Shown: positions 39,815 to 49,484 of the stretch, piece after piece
Position numbering within the stretch: position 1 is the stretch's first letter
Layout of the letters: each line of letters begins with the position of its first letter
Assembly: GCF_900101395.1 (NCBI RefSeq)
Contig: NZ_FMZO01000022.1
Coordinates: forward strand, 1-64,000
Direction: 5' to 3'
DNA from: Niabella drilacis
Lineage (GTDB): Bacteria > Bacteroidota > Bacteroidia > Chitinophagales > Chitinophagaceae
Length of the DNA stretch: 64,000 nt
Made by a program: the position numbers and the translations under genes
Notes under the pieces: generated by a model
Database searches by the model: none
What the model saw: only the letters and a program-made list of their open reading frames with translations
What the model was told of the DNA's origin: nothing

Positions 39815-40345
39815 ATGACCACAGCGCTGGAAAAAAATCTGATACTGAAAAAAGCCCGTACAAAGGATGCCGGAATGATCTGGCAATTGCTGCTGCAGGC
39901 TATTGAAAAGCGCCGCCAGGAAGGCAGTACCCAATGGCAGGATGGCTATCCTAACCCTGCTGTAGTAGCCCGGGATATTGAAAGAGGATACGGATATGTA
40001 TGCATGGATGAAACAGGAAGCACTGTTGCATATGCCGCCCTCATCTTTGACGGGGAACCCGCTTATGAAGCACTGGAAGGCCAATGGCTTACCAACCAGC
40101 CTTACGCAGTTATACACCGGCTGGCTGTAAACCAGGAAGTGATCATAAAAGGACTGGGCACCTGGGTCATGGCCGCGGCAGAAGAACTGTGCCGGCAACA
40201 GGGCACCGGAAGCATCCGGATCGATACCAACTTCGACAATACAGCAATGCTGCAGATACTGGAAAAACTGGGCTATACCTACTGCGGGGAAGTATATTTC
40301 AGAGGTGCCGCCCGGCGGGCATTCGAAAAGCGGCTGGATGTATAA
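39815..40345 (+). CDS. GNAT-family N-acetyltransferase (176 aa)
   Basis: GNAT fold: LILKKARTKDAGMIWQLLLQ at the start, YVCMDETGSTVAYAALIFDG, IHRLAVNQEVIIKGLGTWVM (acetyl-CoA loop, here with G-L-G-T), SIRIDTNFDNTAMLQILEKL, GYTYCGEVYFRGAARRAFEK. Acceptor substrate unknown. ATG at 39815 was chosen over 39722 because the longer N-terminus overlaps the DUF4253 gene end and lacks homology to GNAT. Cytoplasmic. Confidence 0.85.
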   Translation: MTTALEKNLILKKARTKDAGMIWQLLLQAIEKRRQEGSTQWQDGYPNPAVVARDIERGYGYVCMDETGSTVAYAALIFDGEPAYEALEGQWLTNQPYAVIHRLAVNQEVIIKGLGTWVMAAAEELCRQQGTGSIRIDTNFDNTAMLQILEKLGYTYCGEVYFRGAARRAFEKRLDV

Positions 40346-40494
40346 CGTCTTTGTTCCGGGGGCTACATGTAAGGAGCGGCGCAGGGCCGGTTACGCTGAT
40401 TCGTATTGCCTGTGAAACACCAGGACAAAAAGTGTTGCCCCCTTTCCCGTTCAGGGGATGGCGCAGATTGAAGCGGATTTCGTACCTTAACCTT

Positions 40495-41319
40495 ATGATT
40501 TTTAAAGATACAACCGTTGTTATTTCCGGTGCTACCCGGGGCATCGGCAAAGCGATTGCCCTTAAGCTGGCAGCAGCAGGAGCCAATATTGTAATAGCCG
40601 CCAAATCAGTGACCGAAAACGAAAAACTGGGCGGAACCATCTATTCTGCTGCTGAAGAAGTTGAAGCTGCTGGGGGCCGGGCATTGCCGGTTGCCTGCGA
40701 CGTGCGGATGGAAGACCAGGTAAAAAATGTAATGGAGCAGGCGGTTGCCAAATTTGGCGGTATTGACATTCTTGTAAACAATGCCTCTGCAATTTCCCTC
40801 ACCGATACAGCCTCTACACCTGTGAAGCGGTACGACCTGATGCAGGAAATCAATGTAAGAGGGAGTTTCCTGATGGTACAGGCGGCCCTGCCTCACCTGA
40901 AAAAATCGGCCAATGCGCATATCCTTACCCTGTCGCCGCCGGTTAACCTCAACCCTAAGTGGCTGGGACCTCATATTGCCTATACCATTTCAAAGTACAA
41001 TATGAGCCTGCTTACCCTGGGATGGGCTGCTGAGTTTAAAGATATACCGATTGCAGCCAATGCTTTATGGCCCAAAACAACGATCGACACTGCAGCAGTG
41101 CGCAACTTGCTGGGCGGGCAGGCCCTGGCCAGCAAGAGCCGCAACCCGCAGATAGTAGCAGATGCTGCTTTTTATATTTTACAAAAAAGCGCCGGAGAAT
41201 GCACCGGAAATTGCTTCACCGACGAGCAGGTCCTGGAGGCGGCAGGCATTGCTAACTTTGACTCCTACGCTGTTACACCCGGGGAAAAACTATATACCGA
41301 CCTCTTTTTAGATAATTAG
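40495..41319 (+). CDS. SDR-family oxidoreductase, HSDL2-like (274 aa)
   Basis: Short-chain dehydrogenase: Rossmann motif SGATRGIGKAIALKLAAAGA near the N-terminus, NNASAI, IAYTISKYNMSLLTLGWAAE with the YxxxK pair, ALWPKTTIDTAAV. The insert VTENEKLGGTIYSAAEEVEA is typical of the hydroxysteroid-dehydrogenase-like 2 subgroup. NAD(P)-dependent oxidoreductase with unknown substrate. ATG at 40495 (MIFKDTTVVISGA) starts the fold; the longer frame upstream has no coding character. Confidence 0.85.
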   Translation: MIFKDTTVVISGATRGIGKAIALKLAAAGANIVIAAKSVTENEKLGGTIYSAAEEVEAAGGRALPVACDVRMEDQVKNVMEQAVAKFGGIDILVNNASAISLTDTASTPVKRYDLMQEINVRGSFLMVQAALPHLKKSANAHILTLSPPVNLNPKWLGPHIAYTISKYNMSLLTLGWAAEFKDIPIAANALWPKTTIDTAAVRNLLGGQALASKSRNPQIVADAAFYILQKSAGECTGNCFTDEQVLEAAGIANFDSYAVTPGEKLYTDLFLDN

Positions 41320-41447
41320 TCTTTTTTTACTTAAAAAGCAGGAATTCCGGAAAAAGAACCATAAGACGACGCACTCTTGCACAATGTTTGAGCACTCTTA
41401 CCAGAACCCGGGTATTGAGCCGGTAAATGCAAATCAAAAGTCGTATT

Positions 41448-41732
41448 ATGGATAAAAGAGAAAAATTAGCCGTAATGGATAAGGTTCTTCGGGAGCTGGA
41501 AGACCTTAAAAACAGTGAAACAGCCGTTCTAAAAAAGATAGCCCAGGTAGAAGCCGAAAACATCAATCTTGGGGTGGGCGTGCTGGAGCTGGCGCTTCCG
41601 GATATACACGAAAATATTAATACTACGATCGAGCAGGTTGGGGAGGTTATCAGCAGGTTTACGGATCACCGCAACCAGTTTTCAAAAGATCACAAGCTGG
41701 AAGAGCCGGAAGATCAGCCTTCTGCCGGGTAG
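41448..41732 (+). CDS. Small coiled-coil protein of unknown function (94 aa)
   Basis: ATG at 41448 (MDKREKLAVMDKVLRELEDL); the in-frame ATG at 41427 is also possible. Two helical stretches (LRELEDLKNSETAVLKKIAQ and NTTIEQVGEVISRFTDHRNQ) with heptad-like spacing around LELALPDIHENI. Acidic and soluble. It ends 9 bp before the convergent lptB gene. No family recognised. Confidence 0.55.
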   Translation: MDKREKLAVMDKVLRELEDLKNSETAVLKKIAQVEAENINLGVGVLELALPDIHENINTTIEQVGEVISRFTDHRNQFSKDHKLEEPEDQPSAG

Positions 41733-41741
41733 GCCGGGCAT

Positions 41742-42530
41742 CTACTCATTTTCTACCCGCAGGTTTCCCGAAGCGCTCTGCTGGGCTTCTTCGTGCAGGT
41801 AGTCCTTGCGTTTCAGCTCAAAGTTCCGCCCCAGGTACAGGCGGCGTACCTGCTCGTTGGCAGCAAGTTCCTCCGCCGTGCCCTTTTCAAATATTTTTCC
41901 ATCGATCAGGAGATACGCCCGGTCGCAGATAGAAAGGGTCTCATTTACATTATGATCGGTGATCAGGATGCCGATATTCTTGTATTTAAGACGGGCTACG
42001 ATGCTTTGAATATCTTCTACAGCGATCGGGTCGATCCCCGCAAACGGCTCATCCAGCAGGATAAATTTCGGGTTTACGGCGAGGGCCCGGGCTATTTCGG
42101 TCCGCCTTCTCTCACCACCACTCAGTACATCCCCATTGCTCCTGCGCACATGTCCCAGGCGAAACTCACCCAGTAATGACTCCAGCTTTTCCTTTTGCTC
42201 AGCCCTGGAAAGTTTGGTCATTTCCAGCACCGCTGCGATATTGTCCTCCACGCTCAGTTTCCGGAAAACAGAGGCTTCCTGGGGCAGGTACCCGATTCCC
42301 ATCTGCGCCCGTTTATACATGGGCAGTTTGGTAATATTCAGGTCATCTAAAAATACATCTCCTTCATCAGGCTTGATCAGGCCCACCACCTGGTAGAACG
42401 ATGTGGTTTTCCCGGCGCCATTCGGCCCCAGCAACCCAACGATCTCTCCCTGGTTCACCTCAAAAGAAACGTGGTTCACCACCGTGCGCTCACCGTAACG
42501 CTTTACCAGGTCCCTGGTATGTATTTTCAT
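41742..42530 (-). CDS. lptB: LptB-like ATP-binding protein of the LPS export ABC transporter (262 aa)
   Basis: ABC ATPase that powers lipopolysaccharide extraction for transport to the outer membrane, in complex with LptFG. Walker [10 protein letters not shown] (35-43), Q-loop [10 protein letters not shown], signature [15 protein letters not shown], Walker [14 protein letters not shown] and switch His in [10 protein letters not shown]. The C-terminal [11 protein letters not shown] extension is common in Bacteroidota. ATG at 42530 (MKIHTRDLV) is preferred to 42545. Monocistronic, minus strand; the gap 42546-42800 has no recognisable gene. Confidence 0.9.
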   Translation of the reverse strand: MKIHTRDLVKRYGERTVVNHVSFEVNQGEIVGLLGPNGAGKTTSFYQVVGLIKPDEGDVFLDDLNITKLPMYKRAQMGIGYLPQEASVFRKLSVEDNIAAVLEMTKLSRAEQKEKLESLLGEFRLGHVRRSNGDVLSGGERRRTEIARALAVNPKFILLDEPFAGIDPIAVEDIQSIVARLKYKNIGILITDHNVNETLSICDRAYLLIDGKIFEKGTAEELAANEQVRRLYLGRNFELKRKDYLHEEAQQSASGNLRVENE

Positions 42531-42800
42531 TAACATGCCCGGCAAAAATAAGAAAGCTTCTACACTATTCTGTTACGGGCTTCGTTAAATATTAAAATGA
42601 CGGGGGGACAGCGGCCAGCCACCGGTCGCTGATAGCGCTCCTCTTATACTGTTCTGATTCTGAAAAGCGGCACCACAACGCGGGTTCCTGCAGCGCCCGG
42701 ATCATTTTACAACGGCTTTGCCGTGGCTGGTTTAAATCAGCGCTTTGAAGGGCTTCGCGTAATACAGAGAGTATATTCCTCCATCCTTGCCCGGTGTATG

Positions 42801-44135
42801 TTATTCTGAATGTGCCGGAAGGGCCACTTTATCAACAACCCATTGGCCTACTTTTAGCCCCTGGGCGCGCCCGTTGTCTATGGCATCCATAAAGTGAATG
42901 CCCCCGTAGAACCGGGAAATGCCTGCTTCAACAGCCGCTTGCTGAAAAGAGGTAAATGACCGTGGGTGAAGACCGTAGCTTACTTCCACACTATCGGTAT
43001 ACGAAAAATGATCTCCAAAAAAATGAGTGAGGATGGTCGCAGAGGTGGCCGAAATGACTGAATGGCCGCTCAGGTATTCGGGAAACGGGGGTGTTTGCAG
43101 CAAGGGCTCCCAACCGGGGTCAATATATTTCCGGATAGCTGTTTCGGGCCTTATACGGTTGCTTCTGAATTTTTCGTCCCAGCAGCAGATAAATGCATCC
43201 ATAAGGCCGACGGCTACCATTGTATGTATTTGCAGTGACTGGTTAAAGCCTTTTTGGGTTTTGAGACAGGCAATGCCCGTAATACCCAGCCAGTGCGCAC
43301 CGGGAGAGATCTTTTTGAGCCCTACCTGCAGGTGCCCGTTATCCTGCACGGCAAAAGGATTACAGTCCCAAAAGCCTGCGATAGCGGTATGGGCGGGGTC
43401 CTGGTGGATCCGCTCTTTATAAAGGGCGTCGAGCATTTTATAAAATGCAGCGTCCCTGCTGGTTGAGAAGGCCACGGGCGGCGGCGGTATAAACTGGGTT
43501 GCGGAATCCAGCGTAAATGAACGAACGGTTTTGAACCAGGGCTCTACCGCCTGCAAGAATGCCGGTGGTGTGGGATACCAACACCCTTCCTTATTAACAG
43601 GTGTATAACGCGGGTAATTGCTTATTTTGTTGTACCCGTCTGCCTTAGCCCAGGCAAGTATTTGTTTGCTGATGGTACCGGCATAACGCAACGAGTTTTT
43701 TATAAGGGCATCATCGTAGCCAACCCGTTTACAAGAGTCCAAAAAATGCTGCTGGTAGGCGCCTACCAGGCTGCCGGAGGGCTGCAGTTTTTTTGCGGTT
43801 TCCATAATGGCAAGCAATGCCGCCAGCTGGTAGGAATAGCCTGTTATGGAATCGGGCTTTTTTATATCCGGGTAACCGTTGAGTTTTTGATACATACTTT
43901 TGAAAGCCGTATCGTGCTGGGCTACAACTTCATACCCGGCAAGACAGGAGTAAGCAAAAAACCTTGCCGCCAGCGGAGGGTTGGTAATATCATGGATCAT
44001 GATATCGGTCATAGCCGTTAGTATATTATTAATGGCTATGGCCTTAAGCTCCGGTGCGTTTGACCGGGGTTGTTTACAGGCAATCAATAACAATAAAAGG
44101 AAAAAAGCTTTTTTTGATATCATAGTTTTTCTCAA
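42801..44135 (-). CDS. Vanadium-dependent haloperoxidase / PAP2-like lipoprotein (444 aa)
   Basis: Lipoprotein signal FFLLLLLIACKQ places the protein in the outer or inner membrane facing the periplasm. The C-terminal half has the vanadate/phosphate site of the VCPO/PAP2 family: KFRSNRIRPETAIRKYID, PEYLSGHSVISATSATILTH and ISRFYGGIHFMDAIDNG (Arg...His). Such enzymes oxidise halides or act as phosphatases; the reaction here is open. The ATG overlaps the stop of the preceding FG-GAP gene (ATGA), so the two are translated together. Confidence 0.85.
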   Translation of the reverse strand: MRKTMISKKAFFLLLLLIACKQPRSNAPELKAIAINNILTAMTDIMIHDITNPPLAARFFAYSCLAGYEVVAQHDTAFKSMYQKLNGYPDIKKPDSITGYSYQLAALLAIMETAKKLQPSGSLVGAYQQHFLDSCKRVGYDDALIKNSLRYAGTISKQILAWAKADGYNKISNYPRYTPVNKEGCWYPTPPAFLQAVEPWFKTVRSFTLDSATQFIPPPPVAFSTSRDAAFYKMLDALYKERIHQDPAHTAIAGFWDCNPFAVQDNGHLQVGLKKISPGAHWLGITGIACLKTQKGFNQSLQIHTMVAVGLMDAFICCWDEKFRSNRIRPETAIRKYIDPGWEPLLQTPPFPEYLSGHSVISATSATILTHFFGDHFSYTDSVEVSYGLHPRSFTSFQQAAVEAGISRFYGGIHFMDAIDNGRAQGLKVGQWVVDKVALPAHSE

Positions 44136-47100
44136 TGAAGTTTGTACGCTCTTAATTCCTGCTGATTAATCCCAAATAGCAGGCAATGATTAACGGCCAG
44201 CACACTCCGGACATCTCCCGTAATATGAAACCCGGACTGCTGCTGGCCAACAGCACTAAAATTTCCCTTTCCATCATTCCGGAGCAATAACCCGTAGCTG
44301 GCGTCATAGTTTCCGAAGCGCAGGCGGGCGTGGTTGATATTGCCGCATAGCAGCAGGTCCTTGTTGCCGTCCTTGTCATAATCCATCACACTGATGGTAA
44401 ATACCGGCGAAAACTGCGCCTGTACGGGCAGCACCTTCTCATGAAATTTTCCATCGGCGCCCATTTCAAAAAACGAAGTCTGAAGATGGCTGGCCTGTAA
44501 ATGCTGTGCACCGGACATTTCTTCGGCAGAGAAGATCTCTTTTAAAGTAGCGTCTGCATAGCTTTTGTAATCCGCAAAACGGGTGCGCATCATGCTGATC
44601 TGGTCCAAAAGCTCATCTCTCGTTATATAAGGATATGATTTTTTCTGTATATAGCAATTGAGGATCGGATCGATGGAGCCGTTGTTATCGAAATCTTTAT
44701 AGTACATTTCCGCCGGCTCGGTATCACCGGCTTTCAGCTGTGTGTTGAGGCCGGTATTACCGGCAATAATATCGGGCTTGCCATCTTTATTAAAGTCATC
44801 AACAACCAACCGGTTCCACAGCCCCCGGGTATCTTTTGAAAAATAGTCTCCTGTTTTATTTTGTAAGGTTCCATTGTTGTTGATGAAAACAGAAACGGGC
44901 ATCCACTCCCCCGCCACCACCAGGTCTTTTTTGTTATCCTGGTTTACATCCACCCATACAGCATCAGTGATCATTCCCAGCTTTTGAAGCTGTGGTGCTA
45001 TTGCGGCCGTTTTGTTGGCGAAGATGCCTTTGCCGTTGTTAACCAGGATATAGCTTTCCGGTGTAACGGGATAGCTGCCGGGAACAACCCTTCCCCCCAC
45101 AAAAAAATCCATAAATCCGTCCCCGTTAATATCCACGGGCCGCACGCAGCCTTTGCTCACCAACAGCGGGGGCAGGGCATTGGGGTTACGGGTAAATGTT
45201 CCTTTACCGTCGTTCGTATAGACCCGGTCCTGTAACAGTGGGTCATCAGCCGCATAATTGTGATAACCACCGCTTGCTATGTAAAGGTCCATATACCCGT
45301 CGTTATTGATGTCGGTAAAAACAGCGTCCGCGTCTTCGCTGAGCTGATCCGCATCGAAAGCAGGCTGGGGTTTGCGGATGAATGAGCCGTTTTTTTGCTG
45401 GATGAACAGGGCCGCGCTTTTCCCGTCCCCGCCTCCTATATATACATCGTCCAGTCCGTCATTATTGACATCGCCCTTTGCCATGCAGGGACCTGAAAAG
45501 GAAAGCGGGTTTACCAGCAGCGGCTGCCGTTTAAAATCATTGAGGGGCGTAACGGCATCAGCATACGGAATGGGTAATTTTACTTCAACAAAAAATGGCT
45601 GCGGGGCTGCTGCAGTCCTGTAAACAGCAGCGGCATTTTTTTCCTCCAGCGTTAACCGCTGATCTGCTTTAATATTTGCAAGCACCTGCTGTTTACCACC
45701 AGGCCATACGATGCGGAGTGAATCGATGCCGGTTTGGCTGCCCAATCCAAAATGCAGTACCGGCGAAACCGTGGATTGATACCCTCTTGAAGGCATTTGC
45801 TCACACAGCTGCTGTTGTCCTTTGCTATAAACCGTTACCCGGGCACCAATGCCTGCAGTATTTTTACCGCTTCCTTTTAACTGCACGTCCAGATAATGAT
45901 GGTTTAAAACAGTATTGGCATTGTTCTTATAAATAAACGCCGGTGCATTGATATTATTTACAACCAGGTCCAGGTTTCCGTCGTTGTCCAGGTCGGCATA
46001 AACCGCACCATTGCTATTGGAGGTTTGCGCCAGACCCCATTCTTTTCCGGTATTGCTGAAAGAAAGATTACCGTTATTCCGGAACATATAGTTGGTTACA
46101 TTGGATGAAGGTATCTGTGCTACCAGTTCCTGCACGGCTTCCCGGTTAAGTCTTCCTTTGCCCTGGAGGAAATCGTTCATATACTTCATAAAGTCCATGT
46201 TCGTGAAGTCGCGCTGAAAGCCGTTGGTCACATACAGATCTTTCAGCCCGTCATTATCATAGTCTGCAAACAGGGGTGCCCAGCTCCAGTCTGTGTTGGA
46301 GATGCCCGCTACCTGGCCTATTTCGCTAAAAGTGCCATCACCGTTATTCAGCTGCAGCATATTACGCATGTACTGGTAATAACAGCCGGTACGTAAAAGA
46401 AGGTCAAACTTTTCATAATTGTCAGGCGCAAACAGCAGTTTCTGGCGACGGTTGTCTTCCGGCAGCATGTCGAGGGTATAAATATCCGGCAGCCCGTCAT
46501 TATTGATATCTGCGATATCATTTCCCATTGAAAAGTGACTGGTATGCCTTACCATCGCCTGGATTTTATTGGTAAAACTGCCATTGCGGTTATTGATATA
46601 TAAATAGTCGGGGGCACTATAGTCATTTGAAATATAAATATCCTGCCAGCCATCGCCGTCAATATCTGCAATACCGGCTCCAAGCCCATAGGTGAACGGC
46701 GAGCTGCTGATACCGGAGCCCGGGGTTATATCCGAAAAATGATTGTTTTCATTTTTAAAAAGACGTATGCCCGTTTCTTTGCCGGGCGTTTTCAGTATGG
46801 CATCGGTGGCGGCTTCATCCAGCACGGGCAAGGTGCTGGGATTATGATTGAGAAGGAGTACATCCAGGTCGCCGTCTTTATCCATATCAAAAAAGTAGGC
46901 CTGTGTATTGTAGGCAGAGTCTGCAAGGCCATATTCCTTTGCCTGATCTTCAAAGCGGGGTTTGCCGGCTGCATCGTTCCCCTTATTAATGAACAGCTGG
47001 TTGGCCCGTTTAAGGCCTTTTAGCTTTCCGGAGTAGGATGCAAAAATATCCGGCAGGCCATCGCCATTGACATCTGCGACAGTGACGCCGGTTTTCCAGG

Positions 47101-47467
47101 GGCCTGGTCTGCCGGCTACCCCCGCTATGGATGTGATATCTTCAAACAGCATGTTGCCCTTATTCAGGTACAGTTTATTATCCACCATGTTGCCGGAAAA
47201 ATAGATATCCAGCAAGCCGTCCCCGTTCATATCGCCTACAGCAACCCCTCCGCCGTTGTAAAAGTATTCGTACATCAGCACATTGGTATTGGGGCCTTCC
47301 GTAAGCGTATTGGCAAAGTGCACCTGGGTTTGCTCCGGTGACAGCAATGTAAATAGAGGCCGGCTGCTTTCAGGTGGTTCTTTTGTTTCAGAAAAACGAC
47401 AGCCGGCAATGCTATGCAATATGCACACCAGCAATAACAACGGTGCCTGTCTGTTGCGTAAAACCAT
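44132..47467 (-). CDS. FG-GAP/VCBS-repeat lipoprotein with UnbV/ASPIC domain (1111 aa)
   Basis: Lipoprotein: LLVCILHSIAGCRFSET. It holds a long series of seven-bladed propeller repeats with D-x-N/D-G-D-x-x-D-I calcium loops (DMNGDGLLDIYFSG, DVNGDGLPDIFASY, DIDGDGWQDIYISN and more). A central UnbV/ASPIC region reads SRGYQSTVSPVLHFGLGSQT, then IVWPGGKQQ. It is exposed on the cell surface and likely binds glycans or other ligands. Located after SusCD and coupled to the haloperoxidase gene, so part of one uptake locus. Length is typical of Bacteroidota CRTAC1/UnbV proteins. Confidence 0.9.
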   Translation of the reverse strand: MVLRNRQAPLLLLVCILHSIAGCRFSETKEPPESSRPLFTLLSPEQTQVHFANTLTEGPNTNVLMYEYFYNGGGVAVGDMNGDGLLDIYFSGNMVDNKLYLNKGNMLFEDITSIAGVAGRPGPWKTGVTVADVNGDGLPDIFASYSGKLKGLKRANQLFINKGNDAAGKPRFEDQAKEYGLADSAYNTQAYFFDMDKDGDLDVLLLNHNPSTLPVLDEAATDAILKTPGKETGIRLFKNENNHFSDITPGSGISSSPFTYGLGAGIADIDGDGWQDIYISNDYSAPDYLYINNRNGSFTNKIQAMVRHTSHFSMGNDIADINNDGLPDIYTLDMLPEDNRRQKLLFAPDNYEKFDLLLRTGCYYQYMRNMLQLNNGDGTFSEIGQVAGISNTDWSWAPLFADYDNDGLKDLYVTNGFQRDFTNMDFMKYMNDFLQGKGRLNREAVQELVAQIPSSNVTNYMFRNNGNLSFSNTGKEWGLAQTSNSNGAVYADLDNDGNLDLVVNNINAPAFIYKNNANTVLNHHYLDVQLKGSGKNTAGIGARVTVYSKGQQQLCEQMPSRGYQSTVSPVLHFGLGSQTGIDSLRIVWPGGKQQVLANIKADQRLTLEEKNAAAVYRTAAAPQPFFVEVKLPIPYADAVTPLNDFKRQPLLVNPLSFSGPCMAKGDVNNDGLDDVYIGGGDGKSAALFIQQKNGSFIRKPQPAFDADQLSEDADAVFTDINNDGYMDLYIASGGYHNYAADDPLLQDRVYTNDGKGTFTRNPNALPPLLVSKGCVRPVDINGDGFMDFFVGGRVVPGSYPVTPESYILVNNGKGIFANKTAAIAPQLQKLGMITDAVWVDVNQDNKKDLVVAGEWMPVSVFINNNGTLQNKTGDYFSKDTRGLWNRLVVDDFNKDGKPDIIAGNTGLNTQLKAGDTEPAEMYYKDFDNNGSIDPILNCYIQKKSYPYITRDELLDQISMMRTRFADYKSYADATLKEIFSAEEMSGAQHLQASHLQTSFFEMGADGKFHEKVLPVQAQFSPVFTISVMDYDKDGNKDLLLCGNINHARLRFGNYDASYGLLLRNDGKGNFSAVGQQQSGFHITGDVRSVLAVNHCLLFGINQQELRAYKLH

Positions 47468-47544
47468 TAATGTATAAATATTTTGTGTAAAATGGCTGCT
47501 ATTAAGTTAGTTAAACCGGCTGAAAAGCAGCGGAGTTTAAAAGC

Positions 47545-47582
47545 AAAAACCTATGCCATGCAAAAGATGGCATAGATTTTTT
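47545..47582 (-). terminator. Terminator-like hairpin between susD and the FG-GAP gene
   Basis: CTATGCCAT (47551-47559) and ATGGCATAG (47567-47575), seven-base loop, with T- or A-runs on both sides. On the minus strand it sits between the stop of the SusD gene (47600) and the start of the FG-GAP gene (47467), so it may reduce expression of the downstream two genes relative to SusCD. Confidence 0.75.
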
Positions 47583-47599
47583 ACTAAAGGGTCCGGAAC

Positions 47600-49471
47600 C
47601 TATTCGTAGCCGGGGTTTTGACTTCCATCCAGCAATTTATTTTTCTGGATTTCATCCAGGCGGATGGGGCGGTAATACATTTTGTCCAGCCAGATACGGT
47701 TTTCCAGGCTATTGGTTTCCACCGGCGTATAGGTATAATCAAATTTTGTTTTATCCTTACGGTAGGGAGAAGGCGCAGTGGCCCCCGGTTTCAGCACCCC
47801 TCTTACCTGTATATAGGTGGTTTTCCTGCCAAGGGTTTGCGGGGCTATCATCCACCGTCTTGCGTCAAAATAGCGTTGTTCCTCAAAAACCATTTCCACT
47901 CTTTTTTCCAGGCGGTAACGCTGGCGAAGGGCGTCCCCGGATTCGGTAACAGCCGGCAGCCCTGCCCGGAACCGGATCTTATTGAGCCAGGTGCGTGCCT
48001 CACCGTCCTCTCCCAGTTCAATACAGGCTTCGATGTAGTTAAACATAGCTTCTGTATACCGGAAGAAGGGCCAGGGTATATACTGGCGTCCGGAGTTATC
48101 ACGAAGATTGGGATCGGGATCGACGAATTTGCGGAAATAATACCCGGTAAAGCTGCCGTTCCAGTTTTCGATGGGCCCCAGCCTTGTATCAAGGCCCGGA
48201 ATGGTAGTACCATTCATGGTATAAGAACCGGTTTGTATTTCGTTGGCCGGATCTTCTGTTCTGCCGCGGGGTTTCCAGGGCGCACCGTCATAAAGAAAAC
48301 AAATGTAGAATCGGGCTTCCCTGTTTACATAAGGGTCGGCTTTTTCAGCCGGATTGTTCCAGTCAAATTTTGTTCCGTCCATCATCACATAATCGTCTAC
48401 CAGCTCCTCAATAGGCGTATTACCCGCCCAGTTATTATAACCATTGGGCCCCTGGCGCAGGCCATGCTGCTGGGCGCCTTCGTCCAGGTCCCGGCTAAAG
48501 GTCCTTTCAAAGATCGATTCATTGGTGGAGGTTATGGCCGGATCAGCATCCGGATGTTTGCTGCCCCCTCCCATGGCGATGGACAGGTAGTTTTTCTTGG
48601 CCTGGTCAAAGGATACAGGAGCGGCAAGGTTGGTTTTATACCCTGCAACAGCTTCGTCCAGTACTTTTTTGGCAGCATCCCGAGCGGCTGTCCAGCGGGC
48701 CTTCCGGTCGCCGCTTACAAAGCCCAGGAGCTCCGGTTTGCCATAGGCGGCAAGTACGGCAGACTTGGCTTTGGCCGTAGGCATATCATGCAGGTCGCTG
48801 GCGTCATAGAGCAATTGACGGGATTTTAGCGCCAGTGCGGTAAGGGCCGAAACATCACCCCGCTGCATTTGTTTATCCTTCAGCAAGGTATACGCCGCAT
48901 CGGCCTCTTTTATAATAAAATCACTTACCTCTGCGTAGGTATTGCGGGCAGCGCTGTAATCTTCATTGAGCTTATACGATTTTGTGATCAGCGGTATCCC
49001 CCCGTAAAAACGCAGGAGCTGGTGGTAGTAGTAGGCACGCAGCAGCCGGGCCTCACCTTCCAGCTTTTGTTTTAAGGCAGGATTGTCAAAAGTGGCGGTA
49101 GCAAGGCCCTCTACTGCCAGGTTGGTCATGCGGATAATATTGTACATATTGCCCCATTCAGTGTGGGCATCCATAAAGCCAGGATTGGAGGGGTTCAGGT
49201 TGCCTTCATTTACAGTGTTGATGCCCCTGCCGGCATGGGTAAAGATGGCTTCATCGGTAAGACTGGCCAGCATTTCCTCCTGGAAGCCCCCTTCGTATAA
49301 CCCTGCATACAAGCCATTAATAAAGGCCTGGGCAAGGTTCCCATCGGACCAGGTTACATCTGCAGGAAATCTATTTTGGGACTGTGTATCCAGGAATCCC
49401 TTGTTACAGGCCGTAAACACCAGGCTTGCCGCTAAAAGAAACAGGGTATTGATATATATTGCTTTTTTCAT
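47600..49471 (-). CDS. SusD/RagB-family nutrient-binding outer membrane lipoprotein (623 aa)
   Basis: Lipoprotein signal ASLVFTACNKGFLD, then the N-terminal SusD pattern NRFPADVTWSDGNLAQAFIN. The helical TPR-like part includes LLRAYYYHQLLRFYGGIPLI, typical of SusD. The C-terminal end has LEKRVEMVFEEQRYFDARRW and DEIQKNKLLDGSQNPGY. It binds the substrate on the surface and closes the TonB channel of its SusC partner, whose gene ends 14 nt upstream. The ligand is unknown: no glycoside hydrolase is close by. Confidence 0.92.
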   Translation of the reverse strand: MKKAIYINTLFLLAASLVFTACNKGFLDTQSQNRFPADVTWSDGNLAQAFINGLYAGLYEGGFQEEMLASLTDEAIFTHAGRGINTVNEGNLNPSNPGFMDAHTEWGNMYNIIRMTNLAVEGLATATFDNPALKQKLEGEARLLRAYYYHQLLRFYGGIPLITKSYKLNEDYSAARNTYAEVSDFIIKEADAAYTLLKDKQMQRGDVSALTALALKSRQLLYDASDLHDMPTAKAKSAVLAAYGKPELLGFVSGDRKARWTAARDAAKKVLDEAVAGYKTNLAAPVSFDQAKKNYLSIAMGGGSKHPDADPAITSTNESIFERTFSRDLDEGAQQHGLRQGPNGYNNWAGNTPIEELVDDYVMMDGTKFDWNNPAEKADPYVNREARFYICFLYDGAPWKPRGRTEDPANEIQTGSYTMNGTTIPGLDTRLGPIENWNGSFTGYYFRKFVDPDPNLRDNSGRQYIPWPFFRYTEAMFNYIEACIELGEDGEARTWLNKIRFRAGLPAVTESGDALRQRYRLEKRVEMVFEEQRYFDARRWMIAPQTLGRKTTYIQVRGVLKPGATAPSPYRKDKTKFDYTYTPVETNSLENRIWLDKMYYRPIRLDEIQKNKLLDGSQNPGYE

Positions 49472-49484
49472 TGCTGTATAATTT

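Noticed and set aside
47618-48829. Plus-strand 403-aa ORF inside the SusD gene
   Set aside because: Antisense shadow of the well-supported SusD gene.
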